DNA of 64,000 bases, taken from NCBI GenBank assembly GCA_965603365.1, contig CBFDCR010000021.1:1-64000 (forward strand). Reading direction: 5' to 3'. The stretch comes from JAHELQ01 sp965603365 (GTDB lineage Bacteria; Acidobacteriota; Aminicenantia; UBA2199). Below the pieces are notes generated by a model. That model searched no databases, had not been told where the DNA came from, and saw only the letters and a list, made by a program, of their open reading frames with translations. This document shows, in pieces, positions 8,158 to 15,582 of this stretch (its first letter is position 1; every line of letters starts with the position of its first letter). The translations under genes and the position numbers were made by a program.

Positions 8158-8637
8158 ATGCAAAAGCCACTGTGGGCGCCCTGGCGTATTGAATACATCC
8201 TGGGTGAAAAAAGCGGGGAATGTTTCCTGTGTCGTGCTTTTAAGGAAGACCAGGATCGGGAAAATCTCGTACTCAAACGGGCAAAGACCTGTGTCGTCGT
8301 GATGAACCGCTTCCCCTACAACAACGGCCATCTGATGATCGCCCCCCTTCGGCACATCGATGCCATCGAGCGCCTTACCCCGGAAGAGCAGCGGGAATTG
8401 ATGGCCCTAACTGCCCGGTCGGTGGAGATACTGAAACAGGTAATGAATCCCCAGGGCTTCAACATCGGCCTCAACTTAGGTGAGGCGGCAGGCGCCGGCC
8501 TCAAGGATCACCTGCACCAGCACATCGTGCCCCGCTGGGCCGGCGATACCAATTTCATGCCGGTGCTGGGAGACGTCCGGGTTATCCCCCAGGCCTTACT
8601 CGAACTCTACGACCGGTTGGCCCCGGCCTTTGCCTGA
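8158..8637 (+). CDS. HIT-family nucleotide hydrolase/phosphorylase
   Basis: A 159-residue protein with the histidine triad at His118-Leu-His120-Gln-His122 in DHLHQHIVPRW. The N-terminus MQKPLWAPWRIEYI followed by CFLC (residues 22-25, half of a probable zinc site) is characteristic of the Ap4A-phosphorylase-like HIT branch found in many anaerobes. These proteins cleave dinucleoside polyphosphates or AMP-linked compounds. ATG 8158 is chosen over a GTG six bases upstream because AAGGAG at 8147-8152 is correctly spaced only for the ATG. A TTGGAT-18-TATACT promoter is visible at 8097-8126. Confidence 0.9.
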   Translation: MQKPLWAPWRIEYILGEKSGECFLCRAFKEDQDRENLVLKRAKTCVVVMNRFPYNNGHLMIAPLRHIDAIERLTPEEQRELMALTARSVEILKQVMNPQGFNIGLNLGEAAGAGLKDHLHQHIVPRWAGDTNFMPVLGDVRVIPQALLELYDRLAPAFA

Positions 8638-8644
8638 GAGCAGC

Positions 8645-9358
8645 ATGAAAAAGGTAAGACACATTATCGCCATGGGCGGTGGGGGTTTCACCATGGAGCC
8701 GGGCAATCCCCTGCTGGATGACTTCGTACTCCGGCAGTCGGGGCAAAGCAAACCCGGAATTTGCCTGCTGCCCACTGCCAGCGGCGACCATGAAGAGTAC
8801 ATCCAGGGTTTTTACGATCTGTTCCTGACCCGCCGCTGCACCCCATCCCACCTCAGCCTGTATGACTCCCCCACCCCCCAGCCGGAGGCAGCCAGACACC
8901 TGCTCGGCCAGGACATCATCTATGTCAGCGGCGGCCACACCGCTAAGATGCTGCGCAAGTGGAAGGAACTGGGCCTGGACAACATTTTAAGACAGGCCTG
9001 GCACCAGGGTATCATATTGGCGGGTGTGAGCGCCGGCGCGGCCTGCTGGTTCGAGGAGGGATTGACCGACTCCGACCCGGAACGATTGAGCCGGGAAGAG
9101 TGCCTAAAATTTCTCAGGGGCAGCTTTTGTGCCCACTTCGACAACAGCGAACGGCGGCCTGCCTTTTATCAGCATATTGGCGACGGCATTATGAAAGACG
9201 GTATCGGGGTGGACAACTTTGCCGGCCTGCACTTTATCGGCACAGAGATCAAACAGGCGGTGACTTCCCGGCCCGGAGCCGGGGCCTATTACATCTACAG
9301 GGAAAAATCCGGCCGGATCGTCGAAAAACCTATTGACACCGTCTATTTAGGGGTATGA
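8645..9358 (+). CDS. Peptidase E (family S51 aspartyl dipeptidase-type)
   Basis: A 237-residue cytosolic protein. The N-terminus MKKVRHIIAMGGGGF and the nucleophile elbow GVSAGAACW match peptidase E / cyanophycinase-like S51 serine peptidases, which cleave Asp-X dipeptides or act on related peptides. The SGGHTAKML segment and the FCAHFDNSERRPAF segment fit the family. ATG 8645 is chosen; an in-frame extension upstream only reads through the HIT gene. The gene starts seven bases after the HIT stop and ends in an ATGA overlap with the nitrilase, so the three form an operon. Confidence 0.88.
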   Translation: MKKVRHIIAMGGGGFTMEPGNPLLDDFVLRQSGQSKPGICLLPTASGDHEEYIQGFYDLFLTRRCTPSHLSLYDSPTPQPEAARHLLGQDIIYVSGGHTAKMLRKWKELGLDNILRQAWHQGIILAGVSAGAACWFEEGLTDSDPERLSREECLKFLRGSFCAHFDNSERRPAFYQHIGDGIMKDGIGVDNFAGLHFIGTEIKQAVTSRPGAGAYYIYREKSGRIVEKPIDTVYLGV

Positions 9359-10134
9359 ATATGAAGGTTACGGTATGTGAACTGGGCAACGAGCCAGCCG
9401 GTCTGGCCCGGGACTGGCAGGGATTGGTCTCCCATGTAAAAGCCGAGGGGAGCGAGTTCGTGCTGCTGCCGGAAATGCCCTTTTATCCCTGGCTGGCCTG
9501 GAACAGGGAGGTGGAGCCTGCCCTGTGGCAGAAGGCGGTGACTGCCCACGATCAGTGGATGCTGCGGCTGACAGAATTGGCCCCGGCTGTAGTAGTAGGC
9601 AGCCGGCCGGTCATTCGCAGCGGCCGGCGCCTCAACGAGGGCTTCGTCTGGGATCAAATAAACGGCCACCGGGCTGCCCATGCCAAATACTACCTGCCCA
9701 ACGAGGAGGGTTTCTGGGAGGCCGCCTGGTATGAACGGGGACCTGCCGACTTCACCCTCATCCCGGTGGGCAGTGCCCGGATAGGCTTTCTCATTTGCAG
9801 TGAATTGTGGTTCAACGCCCATGCCCGCGATTACGCCGGCAAGGGCATTCACCTGCTGGTCTGTCCCCGGGCCACGCCCAAAGCCACGGTAGACAAGTGG
9901 ATTGCCGCTGGCCGTACCGCGGCCGTGGTGTCCGGCGCCTACTGCCTCTCTGCCAATTTTGCCGCCTCCGGCGGCCAACCGGTAGAGTGGGGCGGCAGCG
10001 GTTGGATCATCGAACCGCAAGAGGGCCAGGTGCTGGGCCTGACCACACCCCATCAGCCCTTCGTAACCATAGAAACCGATCTCGCCACCGCCGACCGGGC
10101 CAAACACACCTACCCCCGCTACATCCCGGATTAA
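9355..10134 (+). CDS. Carbon-nitrogen hydrolase (nitrilase superfamily)
   Basis: A 259-residue protein with the Glu-Lys-Cys triad of the nitrilase superfamily: Glu40 in LLPEMPF, Lys111 in HAKYYLP, Cys148 in LICSELW. The superfamily hydrolyses nitriles, amides or carbamoyl groups; the exact substrate cannot be assigned. The start codon overlaps the peptidase E stop (ATGA), and a second in-frame ATG at 9361 is equally possible. Position as the last gene of the HIT-pepE-nitrilase operon suggests amino-acid or peptide catabolism, but that is inference. Confidence 0.85.
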   Translation: MNMKVTVCELGNEPAGLARDWQGLVSHVKAEGSEFVLLPEMPFYPWLAWNREVEPALWQKAVTAHDQWMLRLTELAPAVVVGSRPVIRSGRRLNEGFVWDQINGHRAAHAKYYLPNEEGFWEAAWYERGPADFTLIPVGSARIGFLICSELWFNAHARDYAGKGIHLLVCPRATPKATVDKWIAAGRTAAVVSGAYCLSANFAASGGQPVEWGGSGWIIEPQEGQVLGLTTPHQPFVTIETDLATADRAKHTYPRYIPD

Positions 10135-10187
10135 AGACCGAAAAAAAACATGTCTCTTCCTCTCCCCCCCCATTTTTTCATTTACAT

Positions 10188-10216
10188 TTGACATTCACCC
10201 CCCACTGTGATTTAAT
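10188..10216 (+). promoter_or_regulatory. Predicted sigma-70-type promoter for the DUF4231 gene
   Basis: A perfect TTGACA, a 17-bp spacer and TTTAAT, followed by AAAGGAG upstream of ATG 10239. Confidence 0.6.
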
Positions 10217-10238
10217 CATAACAACAAAAGGAGACACC

Positions 10239-10682
10239 ATGGACGAAAACGAATTCAACCAATACGTAACCGACAGGTACGAAGATCAGGTCAAGTGGTA
10301 TGATAAAAAAGCCACTAAAAATAAAAGAGCTTATGAATTCATTCAATGGGGAGTTATCGTTTTTTCAACCATTACGCCTGTTCTTATATTGATAGGTAAC
10401 ACACGGCAGCGTTGGCTGGCGGCGATTGTTGCTTTTTTGGTTGCCGTGGGCACATCCCTGCTAAAGGCTTTCAAATACCAGGAAAACTGGATTCACTACC
10501 GAACCACCTGTGAATTGTTGAAAAAAGAGATCCATTACTTCAAAGCCGGAATTGACGATTACAAAAAAAGTACAGATCCGAAGGGGCTTTTCGTAGAAAG
10601 AGTCGAAGATCTCATATCGAGAGAAAATACCCTCTGGATCACAATCCAGAAGAGAGAAAAAGACAACGCCAAGAAAAAATAA
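10239..10682 (+). CDS. DUF4231 (SLATT-like) two-TM membrane protein
   Basis: A 147-residue protein: a basic helical N-terminus (DRYEDQVKWYDKKATKNK), two close membrane helices (about residues 33-53 and 59-78), then a cytoplasmic helical tail ending in a Lys-rich stretch. This pattern matches DUF4231, a branch of the SLATT membrane proteins. SLATT proteins are predicted pore-forming effectors in nucleotide-signalled or TA-type conflict systems. No CD-NTase, SLOG or NUDIX partner is adjacent; the next genes are a TA pair and an AAA+PIN module. ATG 10239 has a good RBS. Function as a defence effector is inferred from the family. Confidence 0.7.
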   Translation: MDENEFNQYVTDRYEDQVKWYDKKATKNKRAYEFIQWGVIVFSTITPVLILIGNTRQRWLAAIVAFLVAVGTSLLKAFKYQENWIHYRTTCELLKKEIHYFKAGIDDYKKSTDPKGLFVERVEDLISRENTLWITIQKREKDNAKKK

Positions 10683-10771
10683 TTAGGGCTAAAACTGAAT
10701 TTTTGGTTGAAATCTTGTGGGGTTGTGGGTAAAATATGAATGTATATTAAAATTAAATATGGAGTAAAGCG

Positions 10772-11020
10772 ATGCAGACGGACAGTCAAATTATTTTGGA
10801 CAAATATATATCGCTTCCCAGAGCGCTGCAGCAAGAAGTAGCCGACTTCATCGAATTTTTGCAATCAAAATATCAGAAGGAGAATCGCCAGAAAAAGAAA
10901 GATGCAAACTCAGTCGTCAAGGGGAAAAAGAGGAAATCCAACTTCGGCAGTGCCAGGGGATTAATTATAATGAGTGCTGATTTTGATGAGCCATTGGAAG
11001 ATTTTAAAGATTATATGTAA
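10772..11020 (+). CDS. DUF2281-family antitoxin, partner toxin decayed
   Basis: An 82-residue antitoxin-type protein: an N-terminal DUF2281 segment (ILDKYISLPRALQQEVADFIEFLQ), a Lys-rich linker, and a C-terminal toxin-binding-like tail (FGSARGLIIMSADFDEPLEDFKDYM). The tail form GxxKGxI.MxxDFDEPLxDF is common for antitoxins that precede PIN toxins. The stop codon overlaps the ATG of the toxin remnant (TAATG), the normal coupled arrangement. Since the toxin is broken, this antitoxin is an orphan; it may persist as protection against a homologous toxin elsewhere. Confidence 0.78.
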   Translation: MQTDSQIILDKYISLPRALQQEVADFIEFLQSKYQKENRQKKKDANSVVKGKKRKSNFGSARGLIIMSADFDEPLEDFKDYM

Positions 11021-11273
11021 TGAAATACATCTTAGACACGCACGTCTTGATTTTAAAAAACCCTTCCAGAAAATTATCGAAAACCAAATTATCATTAACA
11101 AATACAAATTACTTTCTATATCTCTGAAACATCTTTTTAAGCTAAGTCAACTGGAGCTTCATCATCGGGACCCGTTTGATAGACTGCTTGTTTCGCAAGC
11201 ATTGACGGAGAAAATTCCAGTTGTCAGTGTAGATGAAATATTCGATAAATATGGTGTCGATAGAATCTGGTAA
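11020..11273 (+). pseudogene. PIN-domain toxin (VapC) remnant, deleted and frameshifted
   Basis: The start ATG 11020 gives MKYILDTHVLI, the usual VapC N-terminus with the first catalytic Asp. After about ten further codons the similarity stops and the frame ends at a TGA. A second frame then supplies the C-terminal half: LPISLKHLF-like sequence, HHRDPFDRLLVSQAL with the catalytic Asp, and VDEIFDKYGVDRIW. The central part carrying the catalytic Glu helix is missing. A deletion of roughly 45-50 residues plus a frame change explains the pattern. The toxin is almost certainly inactive. Confidence 0.8.
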
Positions 11274-11596
11274 CGACTCAAACACGCAGTAAACCGAAGG
11301 TCTTTTCAGGGAGATATGAAGGGAGGTGTCTTACTAAAGCTGGTTATTGCGGGAGAGGAAGCAGAAGTGCCATTGGCCTTGTTGTTGGAAGCCGAGGCGG
11401 CGGTAGATGGTGCCGGCGATCAACCTCAGTCAACTTTCGAATCGCTGCACCTTTTTTCATCGGTACACCCTTGATACCCGATCAAACCTACCGGGGCATA
11501 AAAGATCCGATATCATAACACAATTGTGAGTTAAAACGGAGAGCCATATCTGAACAAAGTGTTGAAGTATTTAAATAATAGTGATAATATGTAGAC
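11274..11596. other. Intergenic region with a possible GNAT acetyltransferase C-terminal relic on the minus strand
   Basis: No intact gene is seen. On the minus strand 11334-11423 reads LIAGTIYRRLGFQQQGQWHF before a stop, which resembles the last strand and helix of a GNAT acetyltransferase. The rest has no recognised content apart from the promoter at its right end. The relic is weak evidence for past gene turnover at this site. Confidence 0.35.
11562..11590 (+). promoter_or_regulatory. Predicted promoter of the AAA-PIN module, possibly leaderless
   Basis: TTGAAG, a 17-bp spacer and TAATAT. The -10 ends six bases before ATG 11597, so transcription would start at or beside the start codon. 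No Shine-Dalgarno sequence precedes the ATG. Confidence 0.45.
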
Positions 11597-12964
11597 ATGG
11601 AAATTAAAAAATTGTCCATTGAAAACTTTAAATGTTTCAAGAAGGCAGACTTTGATTTGGGTAGAGTGACCCTTTTAACCGGTGCCAACAGCAGCGGCAA
11701 GAGTTCAGTCATATACAGCATCCTGGGAGCCATCCAATCGGGTGAATTCCCTTTCCAATTCTCTCCCAATGGGAAATATGTAAACATGGGGAATTTCCGG
11801 GAAATGTCCCACCAACAAAAAAGGGATCACCTCATCAAAATCGGCATACATTTCGAGGAGAAAATACAAAACAAAATTGATATCACCACCTACTGGGAGG
11901 AGGACAAAAAAAGAAAACTGCCGCGTTTACATGAATTGGAATTAAAAGGAGAATATTTCAGTCTGCATATAAAAAAGAAAAAGAATAGATACCTGCTAAA
12001 TATGGAGTATTCCCCACAAAAGAAATCAACCGAAGTATTGAGCGTTGAAAAAATTTCAAATATTTTCTTGCTTAGCTTAAAAAAACTCATTGAAAATCTT
12101 GACCAAGATACAAAAAAGAGGAGAAAGGCATTATCCCTCCTTGAAAAGAAAAAAGGTGATGAAATCCCGAAATCTATTGAATTAAGTTTTAAGGATATCA
12201 ACAGATTAGACAATTCTGTATACAAAAGCAGTGATCTTTCCATAGCGATTATTTATAGTAGCTATTTAGCAACCATCAGGAATTTCGACAAAAAAATCAA
12301 CTTTATCAGCTCCTTCAGGCTCTATCCCCAGAGGACTTACTACGAAAAATCAAAGACAGAACTGAAAGTAGGCCGGTTTGGTGAAAATTACGAAGACCAG
12401 ATTATATTGTGGGAAACTAAAAAAACAAAAGAATACAAAGCACTCCTGGACATCATGAAAAACCTCTCACTCCTGGAGGATATCGCTTCCAAGCGGCTGG
12501 AAGGAGGACGATACGAATTGCTGGTAAAAACGCAAAAAAACGGCGTATTGGCCTCCTTAAACGACGTGGGCTTCGGCATCAGCCAGTTCTTGCCCATCAT
12601 TGTGGCCGATCTACAACTGGATGATCACTCCACCCTATTCCTGGCACAGCCGGAAATCCACCTGCACCCCAGCGTCCAGTCTGCGTTTGGCGATTATGTA
12701 ATGGACTTTATCAAAAAAACCGGTAAGAAATACGTCATCGAAACCCACAGTGAATATTTGATCAACAAAATCAGGTTAGGCATTGTTAAAAACCAGGTTT
12801 CAGCGGACGATGTAAGAGCCTATTACTTACAAAACAATGGAGATGATGTCACCGTTCATGAACTAACTTTCACCACCGACGGCAGAATCCTGAATGCCCC
12901 CGAAGATTTTTTTAAGACCTACATGATGGATGTGATGGACATCGCCATGAATGCGAAAAAATGA
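11597..12964 (+). CDS. AAA ATPase of the OLD/DUF3696-like type, probable defence sensor
   Basis: A 455-residue ABC/SMC-type ATPase. Walker A is GANSSGKS (residues 29-36) after the typical MEIKKLSIENFKCF start. The signature region is NDVGFGISQFLP, Walker B FLAQPEIHLHP, and the switch His lies in IETHSEYLINKIR. The insert between Walker A and the signature is lysine-rich and helical. The closing residues resemble DUF3696 proteins. There is no TOPRIM nuclease domain, unlike OLD nucleases or GajA. The next gene, three bases downstream, encodes a PIN-like nuclease, which would be the effector. Base composition is AT-richer than the flanking housekeeping genes, consistent with transfer. Confidence 0.85.
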   Translation: MEIKKLSIENFKCFKKADFDLGRVTLLTGANSSGKSSVIYSILGAIQSGEFPFQFSPNGKYVNMGNFREMSHQQKRDHLIKIGIHFEEKIQNKIDITTYWEEDKKRKLPRLHELELKGEYFSLHIKKKKNRYLLNMEYSPQKKSTEVLSVEKISNIFLLSLKKLIENLDQDTKKRRKALSLLEKKKGDEIPKSIELSFKDINRLDNSVYKSSDLSIAIIYSSYLATIRNFDKKINFISSFRLYPQRTYYEKSKTELKVGRFGENYEDQIILWETKKTKEYKALLDIMKNLSLLEDIASKRLEGGRYELLVKTQKNGVLASLNDVGFGISQFLPIIVADLQLDDHSTLFLAQPEIHLHPSVQSAFGDYVMDFIKKTGKKYVIETHSEYLINKIRLGIVKNQVSADDVRAYYLQNNGDDVTVHELTFTTDGRILNAPEDFFKTYMMDVMDIAMNAKK

Positions 12965-12967
12965 AAG

Positions 12968-13438
12968 ATGAAGAAGGACATTTTTATCGACAATAACGTG
13001 GCCAAAAATTTTTCCAATCCCCTGGATGATGAATACAAAAAACTCATCGCCTGGCTGATGAAATACGACCCTGAAAAGAATGATGAGAACGCCTACCTGG
13101 TGGTTTCCAATAAATTAATGGGCGAATACCTTCGCACCTCTTCGTTAGCCCTATCTTCTACCAGTGTCCCGATCATCATAGACAAGATGACACGGGAAGG
13201 CAGGCTGTTTAAAATAGAAAATCGGGAAATAAAGGCGTTTCAACAAAAACATTTCACTAAACAGTGTATAAAAAAATTAAGATCAAATAGGGACGATCAC
13301 GATCATATACCGGTGGTGGTGCTGTCGTACCGAAAATATGCCTTGAGTCTCGACAATGATTTTATTTACGATTTAACCCATTTTCCAGGATTTCAGGTTA
13401 AAGCAGAAAAGAGGCCGGAACAGTTACCCTACCAATAA
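12968..13438 (+). CDS. PIN-like nuclease partner of the AAA ATPase
   Basis: A 156-residue protein. It opens with a PIN-type strand FIDNNVAKNF (Asp8), has a conserved-looking Glu53 in NKLMGEYLR, Asp112 in DDHDHIPVVV and a late acidic pair in LSLDNDF (Asp129, Asp131). This Asp-Glu-Asp-Asp order fits a PIN-fold RNase/DNase. It is too divergent for me to name a family. It starts three bases after the ATPase stop, so the two are an operon. By analogy with two-gene OLD-like systems, the ATPase would sense infection and license the nuclease. That role is inference. Confidence 0.65.
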   Translation: MKKDIFIDNNVAKNFSNPLDDEYKKLIAWLMKYDPEKNDENAYLVVSNKLMGEYLRTSSLALSSTSVPIIIDKMTREGRLFKIENREIKAFQQKHFTKQCIKKLRSNRDDHDHIPVVVLSYRKYALSLDNDFIYDLTHFPGFQVKAEKRPEQLPYQ

Positions 13439-13476
13439 AAAAACCGGGCTCCTTCGGAGGGTAGAGGGGAGGTTGG

Positions 13477-14292
13477 TTACTTGTTCCAGTCGCGGAGGTA
13501 GCGGAAATCGATGCCTATGGTGCGGGGCTGTAGTTTGCAGACGGGGGGCATGGTTCGCTTGTACTGGGAGTTGACCATGAGCCGTTTGACCTTTTCGATG
13601 TTGATCTTGGAGTAGCCCATGTCGATCAATTCCCCGTCCCCTTTGCGCAAATCCACCAGGTTGAAGAGAATCTCATCCAGCTCCCGGTAGGTGATGCCGA
13701 TCTCCCCTTCGTCGGTCTGATCCTGCCACAGATCGGCCGACGGCTTCTTGTCGATGATCTCAGCGGGGATTTGCAGGTGCCGGGCCAGTTCCCGCACCTG
13801 GGTCTTATAGAGGTCGCCGATGGGCAGGAAGGCGGCCGCGGAATCGCCGTACAGGGTAGTATAGCCGATCAGCATCTCACTCTTGTTGGAAGTACCCACC
13901 AAAAGCGCCCTTTTGCGGGCGGAGAAGTCGTAGAGCACCGACATCCGTTCCCGGGCACACTTGTTGCCGATCAATACTTTATCCTCGGTGGGAAATTGGG
14001 TGAAATAGGCATCCACCATGGGGGAGATATCGACTATTTCGTACTTCACCTCTAACGATTCACACATCAGGCGGCCGTGATCGAGACTCTCTTCGGAAGA
14101 TGACTTAAAGGGCAAAAGCAGGGCAAAGGTATGGTCGCTGCCCAGGGCACGCCGGGTTAAGGCCAGGGTCACCGCCGAATCGAGGCCGCCGGATACCCCG
14201 ACAATGCCGTTCTCGAAGTTGTTCTTATACACCGAGTCCTTGATAAAGTGCACCGTCACCTTTTCGGCCAGTTCGACATTAATCTCAAGCAT
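13477..14292 (-). CDS. nadE: NAD+ synthase
   Basis: A 271-residue ATP-pyrophosphatase-fold enzyme with the PP-loop SGGLDSAV at residues 34-41. It converts nicotinic acid adenine dinucleotide to NAD+. Further family segments are GTSNKSEMLIGYTTLYGDSAAAF (adenylate and metal site) and KPSADLWQDQTDEGEIGITY. It lacks a fused glutaminase domain; the adjacent upstream gene, overlapping by eight bases, encodes a nitrilase-fold amidase that probably supplies ammonia. The C-terminus (LPPVC...TIGIDFRYLRDWNK form) is that of the long bacterial type. Confidence 0.93.
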   Translation of the reverse strand: MLEINVELAEKVTVHFIKDSVYKNNFENGIVGVSGGLDSAVTLALTRRALGSDHTFALLLPFKSSSEESLDHGRLMCESLEVKYEIVDISPMVDAYFTQFPTEDKVLIGNKCARERMSVLYDFSARKRALLVGTSNKSEMLIGYTTLYGDSAAAFLPIGDLYKTQVRELARHLQIPAEIIDKKPSADLWQDQTDEGEIGITYRELDEILFNLVDLRKGDGELIDMGYSKINIEKVKRLMVNSQYKRTMPPVCKLQPRTIGIDFRYLRDWNK

Positions 14293-15118
14293 TTAGAATC
14301 CTCTTAAGTTCCTTCAACACGATTTCCGGTTTCTCGTCCCGGGCATAATTGCCGGCAATGCGGGATTTTCTCACATCCTGGAGGCGAACATCCACATCAA
14401 ACATATCCTCCTCCAGGTATTGGGCCATATGTTCGATACCCTTGCCGGGCCGGGCAAAGAAGGAGCCGCCGCCGAAACCGACGCCGTCCTCGAAGCCGGT
14501 GCGATTCACAAAGATATAGTTCTGGTGGTAAAATACCGCATAGACATAGCCCATGTTTTCCCAGAATTTGAAGGAGGCAAAGCCCTCTTTTGAAAACGTA
14601 CGAAAGGGGCTGTTGGATATGGCGATTATAAAATCCGCTTGCTGCAAGTAGTAGAGGTAGGCGTAGACCGGGAACAGGATCTCCCGGCAGATCAATAGGC
14701 CGACATTAAACTCGTTGACCCTGAAGGTGCGGAAGGTATCGCCGGCCTTAAATATCATCTGCTCTTCAAACATGCCGAAGTTGGGCAGTTGCACCTTGCG
14801 GTGGGTATGTACCAGTTCCCCCCCGGAGAAATAGAAGGCACAGTTGTAAATGAATCCCGGGCGCTCTTCATAGGGCGCGCCCACCACGATATCGATCTTC
14901 TGGCTCAATTCCTTCAAAATTTTGAACTCGTCGGCCCCGGGGCAAAGGGCCACATCGTAGACGATGTCCTTGAGGTGGTAGCCGCTGAGACTCAATTCCG
15001 GGAAGACGATCAGATCGATCTTGTCCTTCACCGCCTGTTCGATTTTTTCCACATGGTAATCCAGGTTGCGGGAGACATCTCCCAGCACCGGGCTGAATTG
15101 TACGCCTCTTACTTTCAT
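14285..15118 (-). CDS. Nitrilase-fold glutamine amidotransferase subunit for NAD synthase
   Basis: A 277-residue carbon-nitrogen hydrolase with the triad Glu41 (VFPELSLSGY), Lys108 (THRKVQLPNF) and Cys144 (LLICREILFP). The motif set GAPYEERPGFIYN and HRKVQLPNFGMFEE resembles the N-terminal glutaminase domain of fused glutamine-dependent NAD synthetases. Here it is a separate gene that overlaps nadE by eight bases. It likely hydrolyses glutamine and passes ammonia to NadE. The partnership is inferred from family and coupling. No signal peptide. Confidence 0.85.
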   Translation of the reverse strand: MKVRGVQFSPVLGDVSRNLDYHVEKIEQAVKDKIDLIVFPELSLSGYHLKDIVYDVALCPGADEFKILKELSQKIDIVVGAPYEERPGFIYNCAFYFSGGELVHTHRKVQLPNFGMFEEQMIFKAGDTFRTFRVNEFNVGLLICREILFPVYAYLYYLQQADFIIAISNSPFRTFSKEGFASFKFWENMGYVYAVFYHQNYIFVNRTGFEDGVGFGGGSFFARPGKGIEHMAQYLEEDMFDVDVRLQDVRKSRIAGNYARDEKPEIVLKELKRILNA

Positions 15119-15161
15119 AGGGATAATATATCATATTCCCCCCCACTGTTCAACTGCGATG

Positions 15162-15209
15162 AAAAAAAAAGCCGGGGATACGGCCATCATACCCCGCCGT
15201 ACCCCCGGC
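15162..15209 (-). terminator. Rho-independent terminator after the Cys-rich peptide gene
   Basis: On the minus strand a long stem (GCCGGGGGTACGGC pairing with GCCGTATCCCCGGC, one mismatched position) is followed by nine T residues. It lies about 80 bp downstream of the stop at 15289 and insulates the nitrilase-nadE pair from the sigma-54 operon. Confidence 0.9.
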
Positions 15210-15288
15210 CCAAAAATCCGCTAAGTCGACTATTTAACGATCGTTCAACAATCGCATGTGCTACAGGAATTGCTCCAATTCCCGGTCA

Positions 15289-15582
15289 TTAAAAACCGTA
15301 GCAGTCGGGGCACGCGGGGTAATCGACATAACCGATACCGTTGGTGCCGTCCCAGCAGTGGTACTGGTACCGACAGTTGCACTTGTTGTCGGTGGTACAT
15401 ACGCACCAGGTGGGGGCTGTACCGGCACAAAAGCTGCCCCTGGCACTGCAGGCGGCTTCGCACTGGTCTTCCGCCAGGTTCTCGTTGTAGCATTGACAAA
15501 AAGAGTAGCCCTTCGCCTCTATTGCGGCCACCACAATGAGAAGCGAGACAGCAACCAGACAAACCAAAAACATTTTTTTCAT
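15289..15582 (-). CDS. Secreted cysteine-rich small protein
   Basis: A 97-residue protein with a signal peptide (MKKMFLVCLVAVSLLIVVAA, cleavage near EAKG). The mature part of about 74 residues holds 12 cysteines, many in CxC or CxxC pairs: FCQC, CEAAC, WCVC, KCNC, ACPDC. It is not a family I can name. The arrangement resembles Bacteroidota NVEALA-type small Cys-rich exported proteins that sit next to 6-bladed beta-propeller genes, but no NVEALA motif is seen. It is the last gene of a three-gene operon with a beta-propeller and a thioredoxin-like protein, so disulfide-dependent folding outside the cytoplasm is likely. Confidence 0.8.
   Translation of the reverse strand: MKKMFLVCLVAVSLLIVVAAIEAKGYSFCQCYNENLAEDQCEAACSARGSFCAGTAPTWCVCTTDNKCNCRYQYHCWDGTNGIGYVDYPACPDCYGF

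Noticed and set aside
9807..10238. N-terminal extension of the DUF4231 gene
   Set aside because: The extension reads the nitrilase gene in another frame; a promoter and ribosome site lie directly before ATG 10239.
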